Origin: Hsuehochloa calcarea | Lineage: Eukaryota; Streptophyta; Magnoliopsida; Poales; Poaceae | Assembly (NCBI GenBank): GCA_036346395.1 | Contig: JAYEVG010000047.1 | Location: 414,894 to 478,893 of the forward strand | DNA: 64,000 nt | Reading direction: 5' to 3' | Part shown: positions 12,597-23,160 of the stretch, in pieces | Layout: each line of letters starts with the position of its first letter | Position numbering within the stretch: the stretch's first letter is position 1 | Made by a program: the position numbers and the translations under genes | The notes under the pieces: generated by a model | The model's input: only the letters and a program-made list of their open reading frames with translations | The model's database searches: none | Told to the model about the DNA's origin: nothing

Positions 12597-15500
12597 GTCC
12601 GTCGTGCGAGGAAGGAGGACATATGGCTTGTTGACTCCGGGTGTTCTCGACATATGACCGGAGATTCTAGATGGTTCTCCTCCTCACACGTGCATCCAAA
12701 CGAATTGATTACCTTTGGGGATGCTTCTCTGGGACCGTGGATCGCAAAGGGCACTTGTCTTGGCGTCAACGACAAGTTCATGCTTAAAGCGTCGCTTTGG
12801 TAAGTAAGGCGAGGTATAATCTTCTATCTGTTTCTCAGCTACTTGATGAGGGTCTAGAAGTGAGGTTTAAAAGTGGAGAGTGTAGTGTTCTAGATTCCTC
12901 GGGTGAGCTTGTTTTCAAGATCTCGAGATTTGAGAAGATCTTTTGTGCTAATTTCAGTATCTCTTCTATTTCCAGTCCTAGGTGTCTTGTAGCCTCGATT
13001 CTCATGACCTTGTTTTGTGGCATCGTAGACTTGGGCATATAGGTTTTGATCATTTGTCTAGAGTCGATTGCAAGGACTTGATTCGAGGTTTGCCTAGGTG
13101 AAGGTCATTAGAGATCTTGTGTGCTCACCCTGTAGACATGGTAAGATGGTGTGCGCTTCCCACCCACCACTTACTTTGGTAAAGGTGATGGACAGGTGAG
13201 CTTCTTCACTTAGATCTGATTGGTCCTTCTAGAGTTGATCGGTGGTGGGAAATGGTATGTCTTGGTGGTTGTGGATGATTACTCCGGTATTCATGGGTTT
13301 ATTTTCTTGCTTCTAAGGACGAAGCATTTGGATTCAATAGAGATTTGGTCCTTAGAATTGCTTTGTTGATATACCGGAGCTTTGAGAGCCATTAGGAGTG
13401 ACAATGGGATGAATTCAAGAATTCTTCTTTTCTACCTTCAGACCGATAGGGAATTGAGCATCGATTTTCTTCTCCTAAAGTTCCCAGTGAGAATGGTGTG
13501 GTAGAAAGGAAGAACAGAACCCTTGTAGAGATGGCTCGGACCATGCTAGATGAGCATTCTACTCCTAGGAGATTTTGAAGGTGAGGCGATCTCTCTCGCT
13601 TGTTATATCTCCAATAGGGTTTTCTTGAGATCTGTGGTTGGGAAGACCTCTTATGAGCTTAGATTTGGTCATTCTCCCAAAGTCTCTCATTTCAAGATTT
13701 TTGGTTGCAAGTGCTTCATTCTTAAACATGGCAACCTTGATAAATTTGAGTCTAGATGCTTTGATGGCATATTTCTTGGATATCTGCTCATTCTCGTGGC
13801 TATCGTGTTTTTAATGTTGATACTAACAAAATTGTTGAGACTTGCGAAGTCACTTTTGATGAGGCTAGTCACAGTACTAGACCCGATGCTTGAGTACAGG
13901 TTCTGAAATTCAAGAAAGCATATTAAATCGATGATGACTCGAGGATGAAGAACCAAACCATCCTCCGGCTACCTCCGAGAGGGTGGAGAGCTGCTACTAC
14001 TACTTGATTGTCGGTGGCGACCTCCTCCTATCCCCACCGACGATCCGAGTGGTTCTTCCTACCTCCACAACTCATGGGGTAGAGGCCATACGCCTGAAGC
14101 ACCTCTTCGCATTCAAATGACAACATCCACCTGAGCAGATGATTGGGGATCTTCAAGAGCGAGTCACTCGCTCCAGGTTTATTTCTCCTGATTCTCATGC
14201 ACATTCTCCTTTTGTCGCTTCTTTTGAACCCCGAGATATCACCCATGCTTTATCTGATGCTTCTTGGGTCAATGCCATGCATGAAGAGCTTGAGAATTTT
14301 GAAAGAAACAAAGTCTGGACTCTAGTTGAGCGGCCTTCTGATTCTCATGTTATTGGAACAAAATGGATTTTTAAAAATAAACAAAGTGAGGATGGATTGG
14401 TTGTTCGCAATAAGGCTAGACTCGTAGCTCAAGGTTATTCCCAGGTAGAGGGCTTAGACTTTGAAGAGACCTTTGCTCCAGTAGCTAGATTGGAAGCCAT
14501 TCGCATTCTTTTAGCATTTGCAACATCCAAGGGTTTCAAGCTTTTTCAAATCGATGTTAAAAGTGCTTTCTTGAATGGTTTCATAGAAGAAGAGGTCTTT
14601 GTCAAGCAACCTCTGGTTTTGAAAATCAAAATTCCCAAACCATGTGTTTAAACTCTCTAAAGCCTCAGATGGATTGAAACAAGCTCCTAGAGCTTGGTAT
14701 GATGAGCTTAAGAGTTTCTTGCTTGAAAATGATTTTAAAATGGGAATGGTTGATAAAACCTTGTTCACTCTCAGGCATGGCAGTGATTTCTTGTTGGTTC
14801 AGATTTATGTGGATGATATTATATTCGGTGGTTCTTCTCATGCTTTGGTGTCCAGTTTTGATTCTATGAGCGGTGAGTTCGAGATGAGCATGATGGGAGA
14901 GGCGACATTCTTCCTCGGTCTTCAAATCAAGCAAGCGAAAGAAGGCACCTTCGTTCACGAGTAAGTATACAAAGGACCTTCTTGGCGCTTCAATATGGGA
15001 AGCGAGAGGCCAATGTCTACTCCCATTGCTACAACCACCGTCTTTGGATCTCGATGAGGATGGAGAGTCCGTGGACGGAAGAATACCATGATATGATTGG
15101 CTCCCTCCTCTATCTTATAGCGTCGAGGCCGGACATACAATTCGCCGTATATCTGTGCGCTCGCTTTCAGGCTTCCCCTCATGCTTCTCATCGTCAAGCA
15201 GTACGTCGCATATTCAGGTACCTTCAAGATACGCTTGACTTTGGACTCTGGTATTCTTCTTCTTCTGCTCTCTCAATTCGAGCATTTTCTGATGCTGACT
15301 TTGCGGGGTGTAGAGTGGATAGGAAGAGTACTTCTGGCACTTGTCATTTCTTGGGCACGTCTCTTGTTTCTTGGTCTTCTAGAAAACAGTCTTGGTTGCC
15401 TGATCCACCGTGGTCGAGTATGTAGTCGCCGCCGATGATGGTCGCTCTCGTGTTCTCTGGATTTTATCCACAGCTGCGAGACTATGGGTTATCTTTGAGA

Positions 15501-15747
15501 AGTGTTCCTCTTTTCAGTGACAACACTACGCAATCAATATTGCCAAAACCCAGTGCAACATTCCAGGACTAAACATATTGATATTCGATTTCATTTTCTT
15601 AGAGACCATGTTGAGAAAGGTGATGTTGTGCTTCACTTTGTAGAGTCTGAGCAACAGCTTGCAGATATTTTCACTAAAGCTCTTGATTCTTCTCGTTTCT
15701 TTGCTTGCGGGAGAGTTAGGGTTATTAGTCCTATTGGGCTGTTTTGA
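12597..15747 (+). pseudogene. Copia pol of element B: protease, integrase, RT, RNase H with many frameshifts
   Basis: In copia order: protease with WLVDSGCSRHMTG (about 12628-12660); GAG-pre-integrase LWHRRLGHIGFDHL (about 13013-13055); integrase core fragments with HLDLIGPS, AIRSDNG and NGVVERKNRTLVEMART (13200-13545) and a later YISNRVFLRS segment; RT from about 14210 with ETFAPVARLEAIRILL and the catalytic YVDDIIFGG (about 14806-14832); and RNase H with DADFAGCRVDRKSTSG and TKHIDIRFHFLRDHV (15290-15680). At least ten frame changes are needed. A region around 13900-14130 is poorly alignable. No intact enzyme can be made. Confidence 0.88.
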
Positions 15748-17134
15748 GGGGGAAGTTTTTCTTTTTGCATTCATTGTATCATAATGCATGTTTCAATTCA
15801 TTTGTCTTGCATTGTATAATAAAATTAGTGGAGCTTTGATCATTATCTTTGTCTGACTTGATTTCATATTCTATACCTTGTCATATCAAGTGATAGTCTG
15901 CTAGACTTCTTTTATGGCTCTTCTTGTTCAGTTTAGCTTTTGCCTTGCTAGCTTTGTATCTGTGAGCAATTCGAATCAAATCATGTCCTGTTGGATCTTG
16001 TGACTAGTTTTGCTCTAGTGATCCTCTTATGATTCTTGCCATATCAAATAGGTTGAATTGAGTCTTGAACTTATTTTGAGATGAAAAATGAGTTTTTTAT
16101 CTTATTAAGTCAAGCAAATGAAAAATGAGATTTTCTGTGCGAAAAAAACTGATCTCACCAATCCTTTCTCATGAGACGGCTTGCCATTGCACTAGGCATG
16201 AAATCAGGGGGAGTTTTGGATGACCTATATCATTCTTTTAAGCTTATCGCTTGAGATGGTCGCGGCAAGGCTTGAGATCTGCACAGTGAAAAAAAATCCT
16301 TTTAGGAAAATGCTCAAAAAGGCTAAGTGCTTGAGTTTTGCTTCAAAAGTGTACTCTTAATGCTCAAATTACCTCAGTTCTTGTTTTGAGTCTCTTTTTA
16401 CTTATAGACATGGCTTGACTCATTTGTGGTTGCTTTTAGTGAAACTATTATATTGAGTAACCTTTCATGGTTCTAATTCTGTTAATCTCAGATAACTGCT
16501 ATCTTGGTTTTAGCTTTGCAGTACATGTTTTGCCATGATTGAATATAGCGTCTACTCTTTTTATGGCTTGGTGTAATACTTGTACTGTCTACATGTATAA
16601 TGGTTATGGCTCCTTTTTACTAAAGTTCAAAAAATAAAGTCATTCCTTCATGCTCTTTCTTTTTCCATGCATCTTGATGAATTCATTGTCAAAGGGGGAG
16701 AAGATTGTGAAGAAAATGCTGTTTGGAGCTTTTGGTTTCATACTTAAGGTTTAATATAAAAGAACTTCATAAAAAAAATTGAACCTTTTGAAAATTTGTG
16801 ATCATAGTGAGTTAAGTCTTTTGGCTCTATTGCCTTTTCCTGATTTCATTTGCAATTGAAGAAGACTCACAATGATCAAAGGTCAAATAGATCAATTGTC
16901 TTTCATTTGGACCTAAGTGAGATTTTTGGCTACTTTTTGGAAATTGAATCCTTTGGTGCTTTCATTGTTTTATCTCACTTGCTTATACTATTCTGAAGCC
17001 AGCTTGATCGGTTCCTAGGCTTTTTCTTGCTTATGGACCAAGTTGTGCCTTTATGCAGCAATGAAGTTTTTACTTTTCATTTCGAAAAACCACATTTTCT
17101 TGAAAATTGCCAATGTGTTCATCAAGGAGGAGAT
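15748..17134 (+). other. 3' non-coding region of element B with repeated purine tracts
   Basis: No ORF is recognised. Purine tracts occur at 15746-15753 (GAGGGGGA), 16206-16213 (AGGGGGAG), 16691-16700 (AAAGGGGGAG) and, next to the LTR, 17124-17133 (AAGGAGGAGA). The last is the likely working polypurine tract. The others match the Sirevirus habit of several tracts upstream of the 3' LTR. Confidence 0.65.
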
Positions 17135-19011
17135 TGTGGATATCGTGAGGATATGTGCACGATCTCAGGATGATGAGTCAATTGGCAATGGCGTTGTTGG
17201 TTTGCAAAATCTCGCGTTTTCGGGTTTGCTCCAAATTTGTCGGACCACGGTGATCGATTGGTTGTGTCGAGCGATCGGATCATGGGTGGGAGGTCCGGCC
17301 AGCCATCTTTGGCGGTCCGTAGGAAAAATTGAAAAGTCGTTTTGGGTGAGCCAAAAATAGGTTGTGTAGGCAAGTGAGGAGTCTCTGGATGTGGTCCCAT
17401 CATTTTGGAGCTCCCATCAAAAGTTCTATTGAGTTGAAAATTCGGAAGGTTTGGATTTTCACGCTGGAAATTTGGCTAAGTCCTTTGGGCGGTCCGGCCG
17501 CCGTTGTAGGAACGGTCCGACCGCTGAAATCGGTCGGACCGCCTTGTGGGGCGTCGGATCACGATGACTTGGAGGTTAGCCAAGTTTGCATTGAGTGATT
17601 TGAATGTGTTTTATGTATGAACTTCAATGCTTTATTGTTGTATATTGCATTGCGGAGCTAACGTGGGTCAAGTTGTGAAGAACTTATTCCGGAAGCGGTT
17701 TGTTTGTCTATTGTCGTGCGGTGGCTTGCGAGTCAGCGGCGTCAGCGGTGAGTGGATCGGGACTACGCTTGAGAGCCGAGGTCCGAGCGATCATGGATAC
17801 CGGTGAGGTCGTATGACTCGAGCATGGTGCGAGAATGGGCAAGATGGGTCGAACGGTAGTTGATACGGTGGTTGGATCGGTGGTGCGGATTTGGTGCGAG
17901 TCTCGGGAGGTTCGATGGGATTCGGACGAGAGAGGCTTGGCGACGTGATGAGAACCGCGATCAACCTACGTGGTGAAGCAGGCGAGTGCTTCAATAGTTA
18001 TGTGTGTGTGGGTCCCATGTGTATTTGGGTCCCAAAAGTGAAACCCTAGGTCTCTAGTATAAATAGAAAAGGGGGGAGATGGAAAACCCCTCTAAGAATT
18101 CATTTGGCCCCTTCTTCGTTTTTCTAGGGTTTGGAGGAGAGGAGAGGAGAACTAGGGTTTGGAGAGATTGAGAGTGTGCTCCTTGTGTGAGCTCTTGTCC
18201 TCCTTTGTGGAGAGGCTTTGTAAGCATCTAGTGTGATCAAACAATCTTGTGATGCTTAATTGAAAGATCAATTGTCCCCTTTGTGTTCTTCTCTCTTTTG
18301 GATGATTTTGGTGCTTCGTTGATTCAAAGGTTTATGCTTGGTCCCTTGGCCTATTTTATCTTGCTTTGATGTGTGGAAACACTCCTAGAGTCATCTAGAT
18401 CATCAACCCCCCACAAGCAAGTCTTGAATCAAGATTTTCATATTTCTAGGGTTTGTGCACTTCTTTTGTAAAACCTTGAGAGATCGATTCTGCGGAGTGG
18501 ATCTGAAGGATCGTCGCTAGAAATAGGTCTCTAATATCATTAGGGAGGTGTGCTCGAAATTTGATCAAGTTTCATTGGTTGAATCAAAAGTTGGATCAAA
18601 TTTCGTTTTGGAGTTGGACTTGATTTTGATCGGGTGAACCGGCTCGACCGGTTGTGTAACGGCGTCCGATCGCCGCTTTTCGACCGCTAATCGGCAGCAT
18701 CGCGGTCGAACCGATGTCCAACGGTCCGACCGCCGATTAGTAGTCTGGTCCGATCATTGATTGATCGTCGGTCGATCGCTTGCGTGGTAGCCGGTCGGAC
18801 CGCGATGACCGATTAACAAAGTGAGTTCTTTTCTCCTTTTGTGTCGTGTGGTTGAGGGGTTTATCAAATCCAACACAAGGCTTCCAATGTGCGCTTACTG
18901 ATCTTCTTAGCTTTCATAGCTAAAGGAGTAAAGTTCGTGTTGTATTTGATTTAGGCGAGAAAGTTGAGAAAGCGCCTATTCACCCCCCCTAGTCGCCTTT
19001 ACGGTCCTACA
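17135..19011 (+). repeat. 3' LTR of element B
   Basis: Same length (1877 bp) and ends as the 5' LTR, followed at once by the CATAG target copy. TATAAATA lies at 18058-18065. Relative to the 5' copy, differences crowd 17265-17340, 17485-17560, 17690-17960 and 18625-18815. Confidence 0.95.
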
Positions 19012-19016
19012 CATAG

Positions 19017-19626
19017 TTCTTTAGTTTAAATTCTTATCTTATGTCTATGCATATCCAAATGTTGTCATCGATAATGGATTTGTCATCAATCACCAAAAAG
19101 GGGGAGATTGAAATATCTAGACCCGCCATTATGAGTTAATTGAGTGTTTTGGTGATTAATGACAAATCCAAGTATGAGACTAATTCTCTTGTCAAGTATT
19201 ATCTTTGTGTAGTCTCATTTGGATATAAAGGTGAAACACAACGAGGTATGCAATCGACATCTCAATCGTATATATTGTTGCATTTCTTGGATCCAAAATA
19301 TAGGATTGAACTCAACCATAAGTTAAGCTTGAATATGTGCATATGACCTTATTACACATTTGTGTATGCACACGTTTAGGGGGAGTTTTATCCTATACTT
19401 TGTGGTTTCATTAGTATTGATCCATATTCCATTCTCCACATATATTTGGGATCTTTACTTTGAAACAAATCCGTTTGAGTATACAAAACTTGTGTAGTTC
19501 TTGTATACTCATGTTAGAGTATATATAACTTGTGTAGTTTATATATACTCATTTGTTCTCTCATTTATCATCATTAAATTTATGAGAAATTAAGTGGTTA
19601 TCATCAATTACCAAAGAGGGAAAGAT
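19017..19626 (+). other. End of element A internal region with a duplicated polypurine-tract/LTR-start segment
   Basis: At 19092-19180 the order is ATCACCAAAAAGGGGGAGAT, then TGAAATATC, then CCATTATGAGTTAAT, then GGTGATTAATGA. A similar series recurs at 19606-19680 (TTACCAAAGAGGGAAAGAT, TGAGGTATC, CCATTATGAGTTAAT, GGTAATTAATGA). Either could be the 3' LTR start (19109 or 19627). A third purine tract lies at 19378. No coding sequence is seen. Confidence 0.6.
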
Positions 19627-19753
19627 TGAGGTATCTTGTCCCACCATTATGAGTTAATGGTATGGTGTGGTAATTAATGATGATCACATTGTGGAACTAA
19701 CATTTTCCATGAGTTGGATATATAGGTTATGTTCCAGGATGATGAAGACTTGG

Positions 19754-20051
19754 GATGATCATGAGTTGATCATCAAGTCAAGAGCTTGGTGTAAATGATG
19801 CATCATGAGTTGATGCTTATCAAGAAGAGATGATCATGAGTTGATCATCAAGAAGAGAGAAGACCCATCATGTGTTGATGGAGGTCAAGTGAAGGAATGC
19901 ATCATGCGTTGATGCATGTGAAGAATCGGGATGAAGAAATCATCATGTGTTGATGATGTTCAAGACAAGATCCTGAAGTGAAGAACTCATCATGTGTTGA
20001 TGATTGTCAAAGTCAAGGACCCGGACTTGAAGTGTTGATGTGCGTCATCAA
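19754..20051 (+). repeat. Array of eight short hairpins with TGNGT loops (LTR U3 of element A)
   Basis: Hairpins lie at 19754-19774, 19800-19816, 19829-19849, 19865-19881, 19897-19917, 19939-19957, 19987-20003 and 20035-20051. Each has a 6-8 bp stem and a 5-base loop TGAGT, TGTGT or TGCGT. The stems differ (TGATCA, GCATCA, CCATCA, TCATCA, TTGATG), and each arm change is matched by the complementary change in the other arm. Linkers such as TCAAGA are shared. All lie upstream of the TATA box. Confidence 0.8.
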
Positions 20052-20260
20052 GCTTCAAGAAGATGCAAGGCAAAGGTATGACTAGGTAGGGCTAAGGATG
20101 TGTTCCTAGTCTTTTACCGGTCTCGGTGTTTGGTTGATAGACCGGATTGCTAGTATAGGATTGTCATACTATTAAGAGGGGTCTTGACTAGTAGCATGAG
20201 TTAGTCATGTGTTGATAGCTCATTGTGTTTGCTCTAGCTCATCTATGCATAAAGCTATTA

Positions 20261-20646
20261 TTTGCGAATGTGTTTTGCAAATAGCCGAGACTATACTTTG
20301 CAAATGTGTTTTGCAAATGGTTGAAGTCCATGCATTCCATCTTTGTAGCATGGGACTATACTTTGCAAATGTGTTTTGCAAATGGTTGAAGTCCATGCAC
20401 TTTAGTCTTATGGCATGATGCTGTTATTTGCGAATGTGTTTTGCAAATAGTTGATGCTCATGTTTGATTTCTTGTAGCATGTGACTTAAGTTTGTAAATG
20501 TGTTTTGCAAATGGTGTAAGTCCATGTACCTTTTTCCTTGTGGCATGATTCTAAAAGTTGGCAAATGTGTTTTGCAACTTGTTGGAAATCTTGCTTGTGA
20601 TCCTTGTTGGCATGGTTTATCAATTGGCAAATGTGTTTTGCAATTG
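20261..20646 (+). repeat. Seven-unit hairpin array, about 65-bp period, TTTGCAAA stems and TGTGT loops
   Basis: Hairpins start at 20261, 20297, 20362, 20427, 20491, 20555 and 20621. The basic form is TTTGCAAA-TGTGT-TTTGCAAA. Units 1 and 4 have a G.T wobble (TTTGCGAA). Units 6 and 7 replace the outer stem with AAGTT/AACTT and CAATT/AATTG, again complementary. Linkers often hold a second inverted pair of the GTCCATGC and GCATGGGAC type. It is in U3, between the first array and the TATA box. Confidence 0.85.
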
Positions 20647-20708
20647 AAGTTGTTGAAAAAGCCATTGCTATTTTCTCTCAGGATAATCGGAAGTACCGGT
20701 TGTATAGC

Positions 20709-21081
20709 GGCGGAAGTTCCGCAGGCCGGACGGTCCGATTTCCAGCGGTACGTTTTTTCCAGAGAGCATCCGGTTTAGGGACTTAGCCGATTCTTGAAGT
20801 GCGGAAGTTCCGCCATGATACGAGCGGAACTTCCGACACGGTTGCTCAAATTCAATAGATTCTTTTTTCGAGAAGCACCATTTTGGGACTTAGCCAAAAT
20901 TTGGATGTGCGGTAGTTCCGCTATGTGTTGAGCGGAACTTCCGAAGATTGGAACTTCCGCAACTTGGTTGGCGGTAGTTCCGCACTAAAAAATTAAACGG
21001 CTAGTTTCTCGTCTGACATAGCCGTTGCTGTGCTTTTCTCTCACATGCGGTAGTTCTGGCCTTTACATGGCGGAACTTCCG
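20709..21081 (+). repeat. Palindromic CGGAAGTTCCGC-type word cluster in U3 of element A
   Basis: About ten copies of GCGGAAGTTCCGC, GCGGAACTTCCG and GCGGTAGTTCCGC in both orientations. They end some 60 bp before the TATA box. Short GC palindromes in LTRs are known from grass Sireviruses; this particular word is family-specific here. Confidence 0.75.
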
Positions 21082-21137
21082 ATTTCCCTGATTTTTCGGG
21101 GGTTTGTCTCCCAACGGCTAGTTTTTGTGTGTGGGCT

Positions 21138-21145
21138 ATATATAG
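21138..21145 (+). promoter_or_regulatory. TATA box of the element A 3' LTR
   Basis: TATATATA within GGGCTATATATAGCC, about 55 bp after the last palindrome. Confidence 0.6.
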
Positions 21146-21903
21146 CCACCTTGGCTGGTTGGGAGAGGTTGCTGGTGCTATTGTGAACTCTTTGTGAGCC
21201 TCTTGAGCTAAGAGCAAGCATCTCCTCTCTTATGTGCATGTGTTGCACTTGGTGAGCTTGGAGAGTAAACCCTAAGTGCATGTGTTGCCTTAGGTAGTGG
21301 ATTGTGTATCCACGTGAGCGTTGACACTTGATTAGTTCAAGTGAAAGTTTGGATTTGTTACTCTTGGTGTTTGCCGACACCTAGACGGCGTGGAGGCGTC
21401 GTGCGCGGTGATCTTCTCAAGAAGCTTGTGAGAAGACCCGGCGGTTTGTGAGTGGTTTGGTGCTCACCATCTCCGGAGTGGAGGAAGAGCAACCATAGTT
21501 GAGTGAGGTGTTGGTTCGGTTTGGAACCGGTCCAAGTGTTTGGACTTACCTCGGAGGTATTGGCTTAATTAGTGGAGCTGGTCCAATTTATTTGGGCAAA
21601 CCTCAACGTGGATTAGGGGAGACCGGCAAGTCTCCGAACACCACGGTAAAACATAATCGTGTCATCTTGTTTTTACTTGTGCTTTACTTTGAGCAATTTA
21701 CATTCTTGCTTATATATCTTGTATGATTGCTCATATTGTATTGTGTTCATATTGTCGGTGCACTTAGTTGACCCTAGTTGATTTAGGTTTTAATTGAGCA
21801 AAACCAATTCGCTATTAGCTTCCGCATTTATATATTGGTTTAGCGCGAAAGTTTTTTTTAAACCGCCTATTCACCCCCTCTAGTCGGCCACCTTGATCTT
21901 ACA

Positions 21904-22568
21904 GACGCACCCCTCTAATTTACTTGGATTTCGTTTGATTAGTTTCTCCATTGTGAAAACTCTCGTTCTTCGCTTGTGTCGATTAGACCAACCGTAAAGG
22001 ACCTCTTACGAAATCCCACCTTTTGAACTCAATCAAATATTTGCAATTCAGGTTGCGTTTTACCTTGTTCTTGCGTGCTTCTTTGGTGTATGCAGGAATT
22101 GATCTTCGTGATCAGGTCATCCGGGTATTCGTGCACGATTGATAACGACTTGTCGAGCAGTTCAGCGATTGCGTGGTTTCGGGCCTTGCGAGTTCGTAGC
22201 CAGGATCGTGAGAGTTGTGCGACTTCTACCGAATTTATCTTCTCATCGAAAGATCAGGCTAAATAAGGACCTTCGGGTTCATCACCTCCGGTAGAGGAGA
22301 CTCCAACTCCTACTGATACTACTCAACCCAAACTGTAGACAACCCATGGGTTCAAACCGAATGGAATCATAAATACTCCACCCGAACTAACCCATTTCAC
22401 AAGCAAACCTGACCCAACCCAATCCGTTTTGCACTTCAACCCATTTGAATCCATGTAATTGTACCCATTCCTTGAACCCAACCCACTCAATCCGTTTGAA
22501 CTCAAACCATTACCAAGCCTAGGTAACGTGGTACACCATGTAGGTGGAGAGGTTGTGCAAGGTGGCTA
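21904..22568 (+). other. Flank of element A: probable gypsy leader fragment, then an AACCCA-rich segment
   Basis: 21904-22300 reads like a retroelement leader (CT/GT-rich, no long ORF) and may be the part of the gypsy element displaced by A. From 22320 to 22510 degenerate words such as AACCCAACCCAATCCG recur; this resembles subterminal repeats of hAT-type elements, but no termini were found. No host gene is seen. Confidence 0.35.
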
Positions 22569-23160
22569 TGTTAGGATCGCGATCATCGGATGAGAAGACG
22601 AGGCAGGGGTTCTGGTTCTTGGAGTATAGGCCGAGCAACACGGCCGGTCTGAGGTTACAATGGGGGTCTAACCCTCAATATATAGTGCACTATGTTTCTA
22701 TTCTTATATAGGTGACATGGTACGCTATGTTTCTATTCTTATGCATAAACTGGTCTGAGGTTACAATGGGGGTCTAACCCTCAATATATAGTGCCCCTTC
22801 TTCTCCTCATGGCTAGCCAAGAGGCCATACTCCTACTCTAATTCGGAATTAGAACTCCTACTCCAATTCCGACTCAATCTAAAACAAAAAGGAAACTCTA
22901 ATTTTACAACCGTCATATTATTTCGGTCATATCTTTTTTCTCAGGAGGAATTTCGGAGTGAGGGAGGATCAGTTGGATCGGGCTTGAAGTTATCTTTCCA
23001 ACAAGCCCAAGAACACCCAAATCGGACTCCGTTTGTGAAAGTTATGACCGTTTTACTTCGGACTGTCCTGCTGATTCCGAATCCGAATTTGATGCTGATT
23101 CCGAATCCGAATTTGATTCTGGGTTGATTCCGAATTTGATTTCGGTTGGGGTTGTGGGAG
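22569..23160 (-). repeat. Gypsy LTR (solo or truncated), minus strand, with duplicated core promoter
   Basis: On the minus strand the sequence holds the ACGGAGTCCGATTTGGGTG block also seen near 2345-2410, then a CTATATATTGAGG box, and ends CCTAACA (plus-strand TGTTAGG at 22569). A 43-bp segment with the TATA-like box occurs twice, at 22646-22688 and 22752-22794 (period 106). The upstream LTR edge is not located. No primer site follows the CA end, so it is a solo LTR or a 3' LTR. Confidence 0.55.

Larger units (their letters stand above)
7963..19011 (+). mobile_element. Element B: full-length but defective Sirevirus-like Ty1/copia element nested in A
   Basis: Two LTRs of 1877 bp each start TGTGGATATC and end GGTCCTACA. 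A perfect 5-bp duplication CATAG flanks the element (7958-7962 and 19012-19016). A Met-initiator primer site follows the 5' LTR. The order gag, protease, integrase, RT, RNase H is that of copia. Gag and pol carry many stops and frameshifts, so it is non-autonomous now. Its position splits element A and proves that B came later. Confidence 0.95.
2533..21903 (+). mobile_element. Element A: Sirevirus-like Ty1/copia element lacking pol, host of nested element B
   Basis: A direct repeat of about 410 bp (2533-2947 and 21489-21903) marks the 3' parts of its two LTRs. A Met-initiator primer-binding site follows the first copy. Inside are a copia-type gag, a non-retroviral-looking ORF (5762-7164) and repeated AAAGGGGGAG-type purine tracts, a habit described for the Sirevirus lineage. 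Reverse transcriptase, integrase and RNase H are absent. Without nested B (7963-19016 including one target copy) the internal part is only about 5.6-6.1 kb. The 5' LTR has lost its left end, so no target duplication can be tested. Confidence 0.75.
19627..21903 (+). repeat. 3' LTR of element A
   Basis: It ends TCTTACA at 21903, matching the 5' LTR end. The start is taken as TGAGGTATC at 19627 after a purine tract; 19109 is the alternative. It contains two hairpin arrays, a palindromic CGGAAGTTCCGC block and a TATA box at 21138. Only the last 415 bp have a partner in the 5' LTR, so the arrays cannot be compared between LTRs of this copy. Confidence 0.75.

Noticed and set aside
19754..20646. CRISPR-like regular repeats
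   Set aside because: The genome is a plant nuclear one, and the units are hairpins with variable stems within an LTR; no spacers of constant length and no cas genes.
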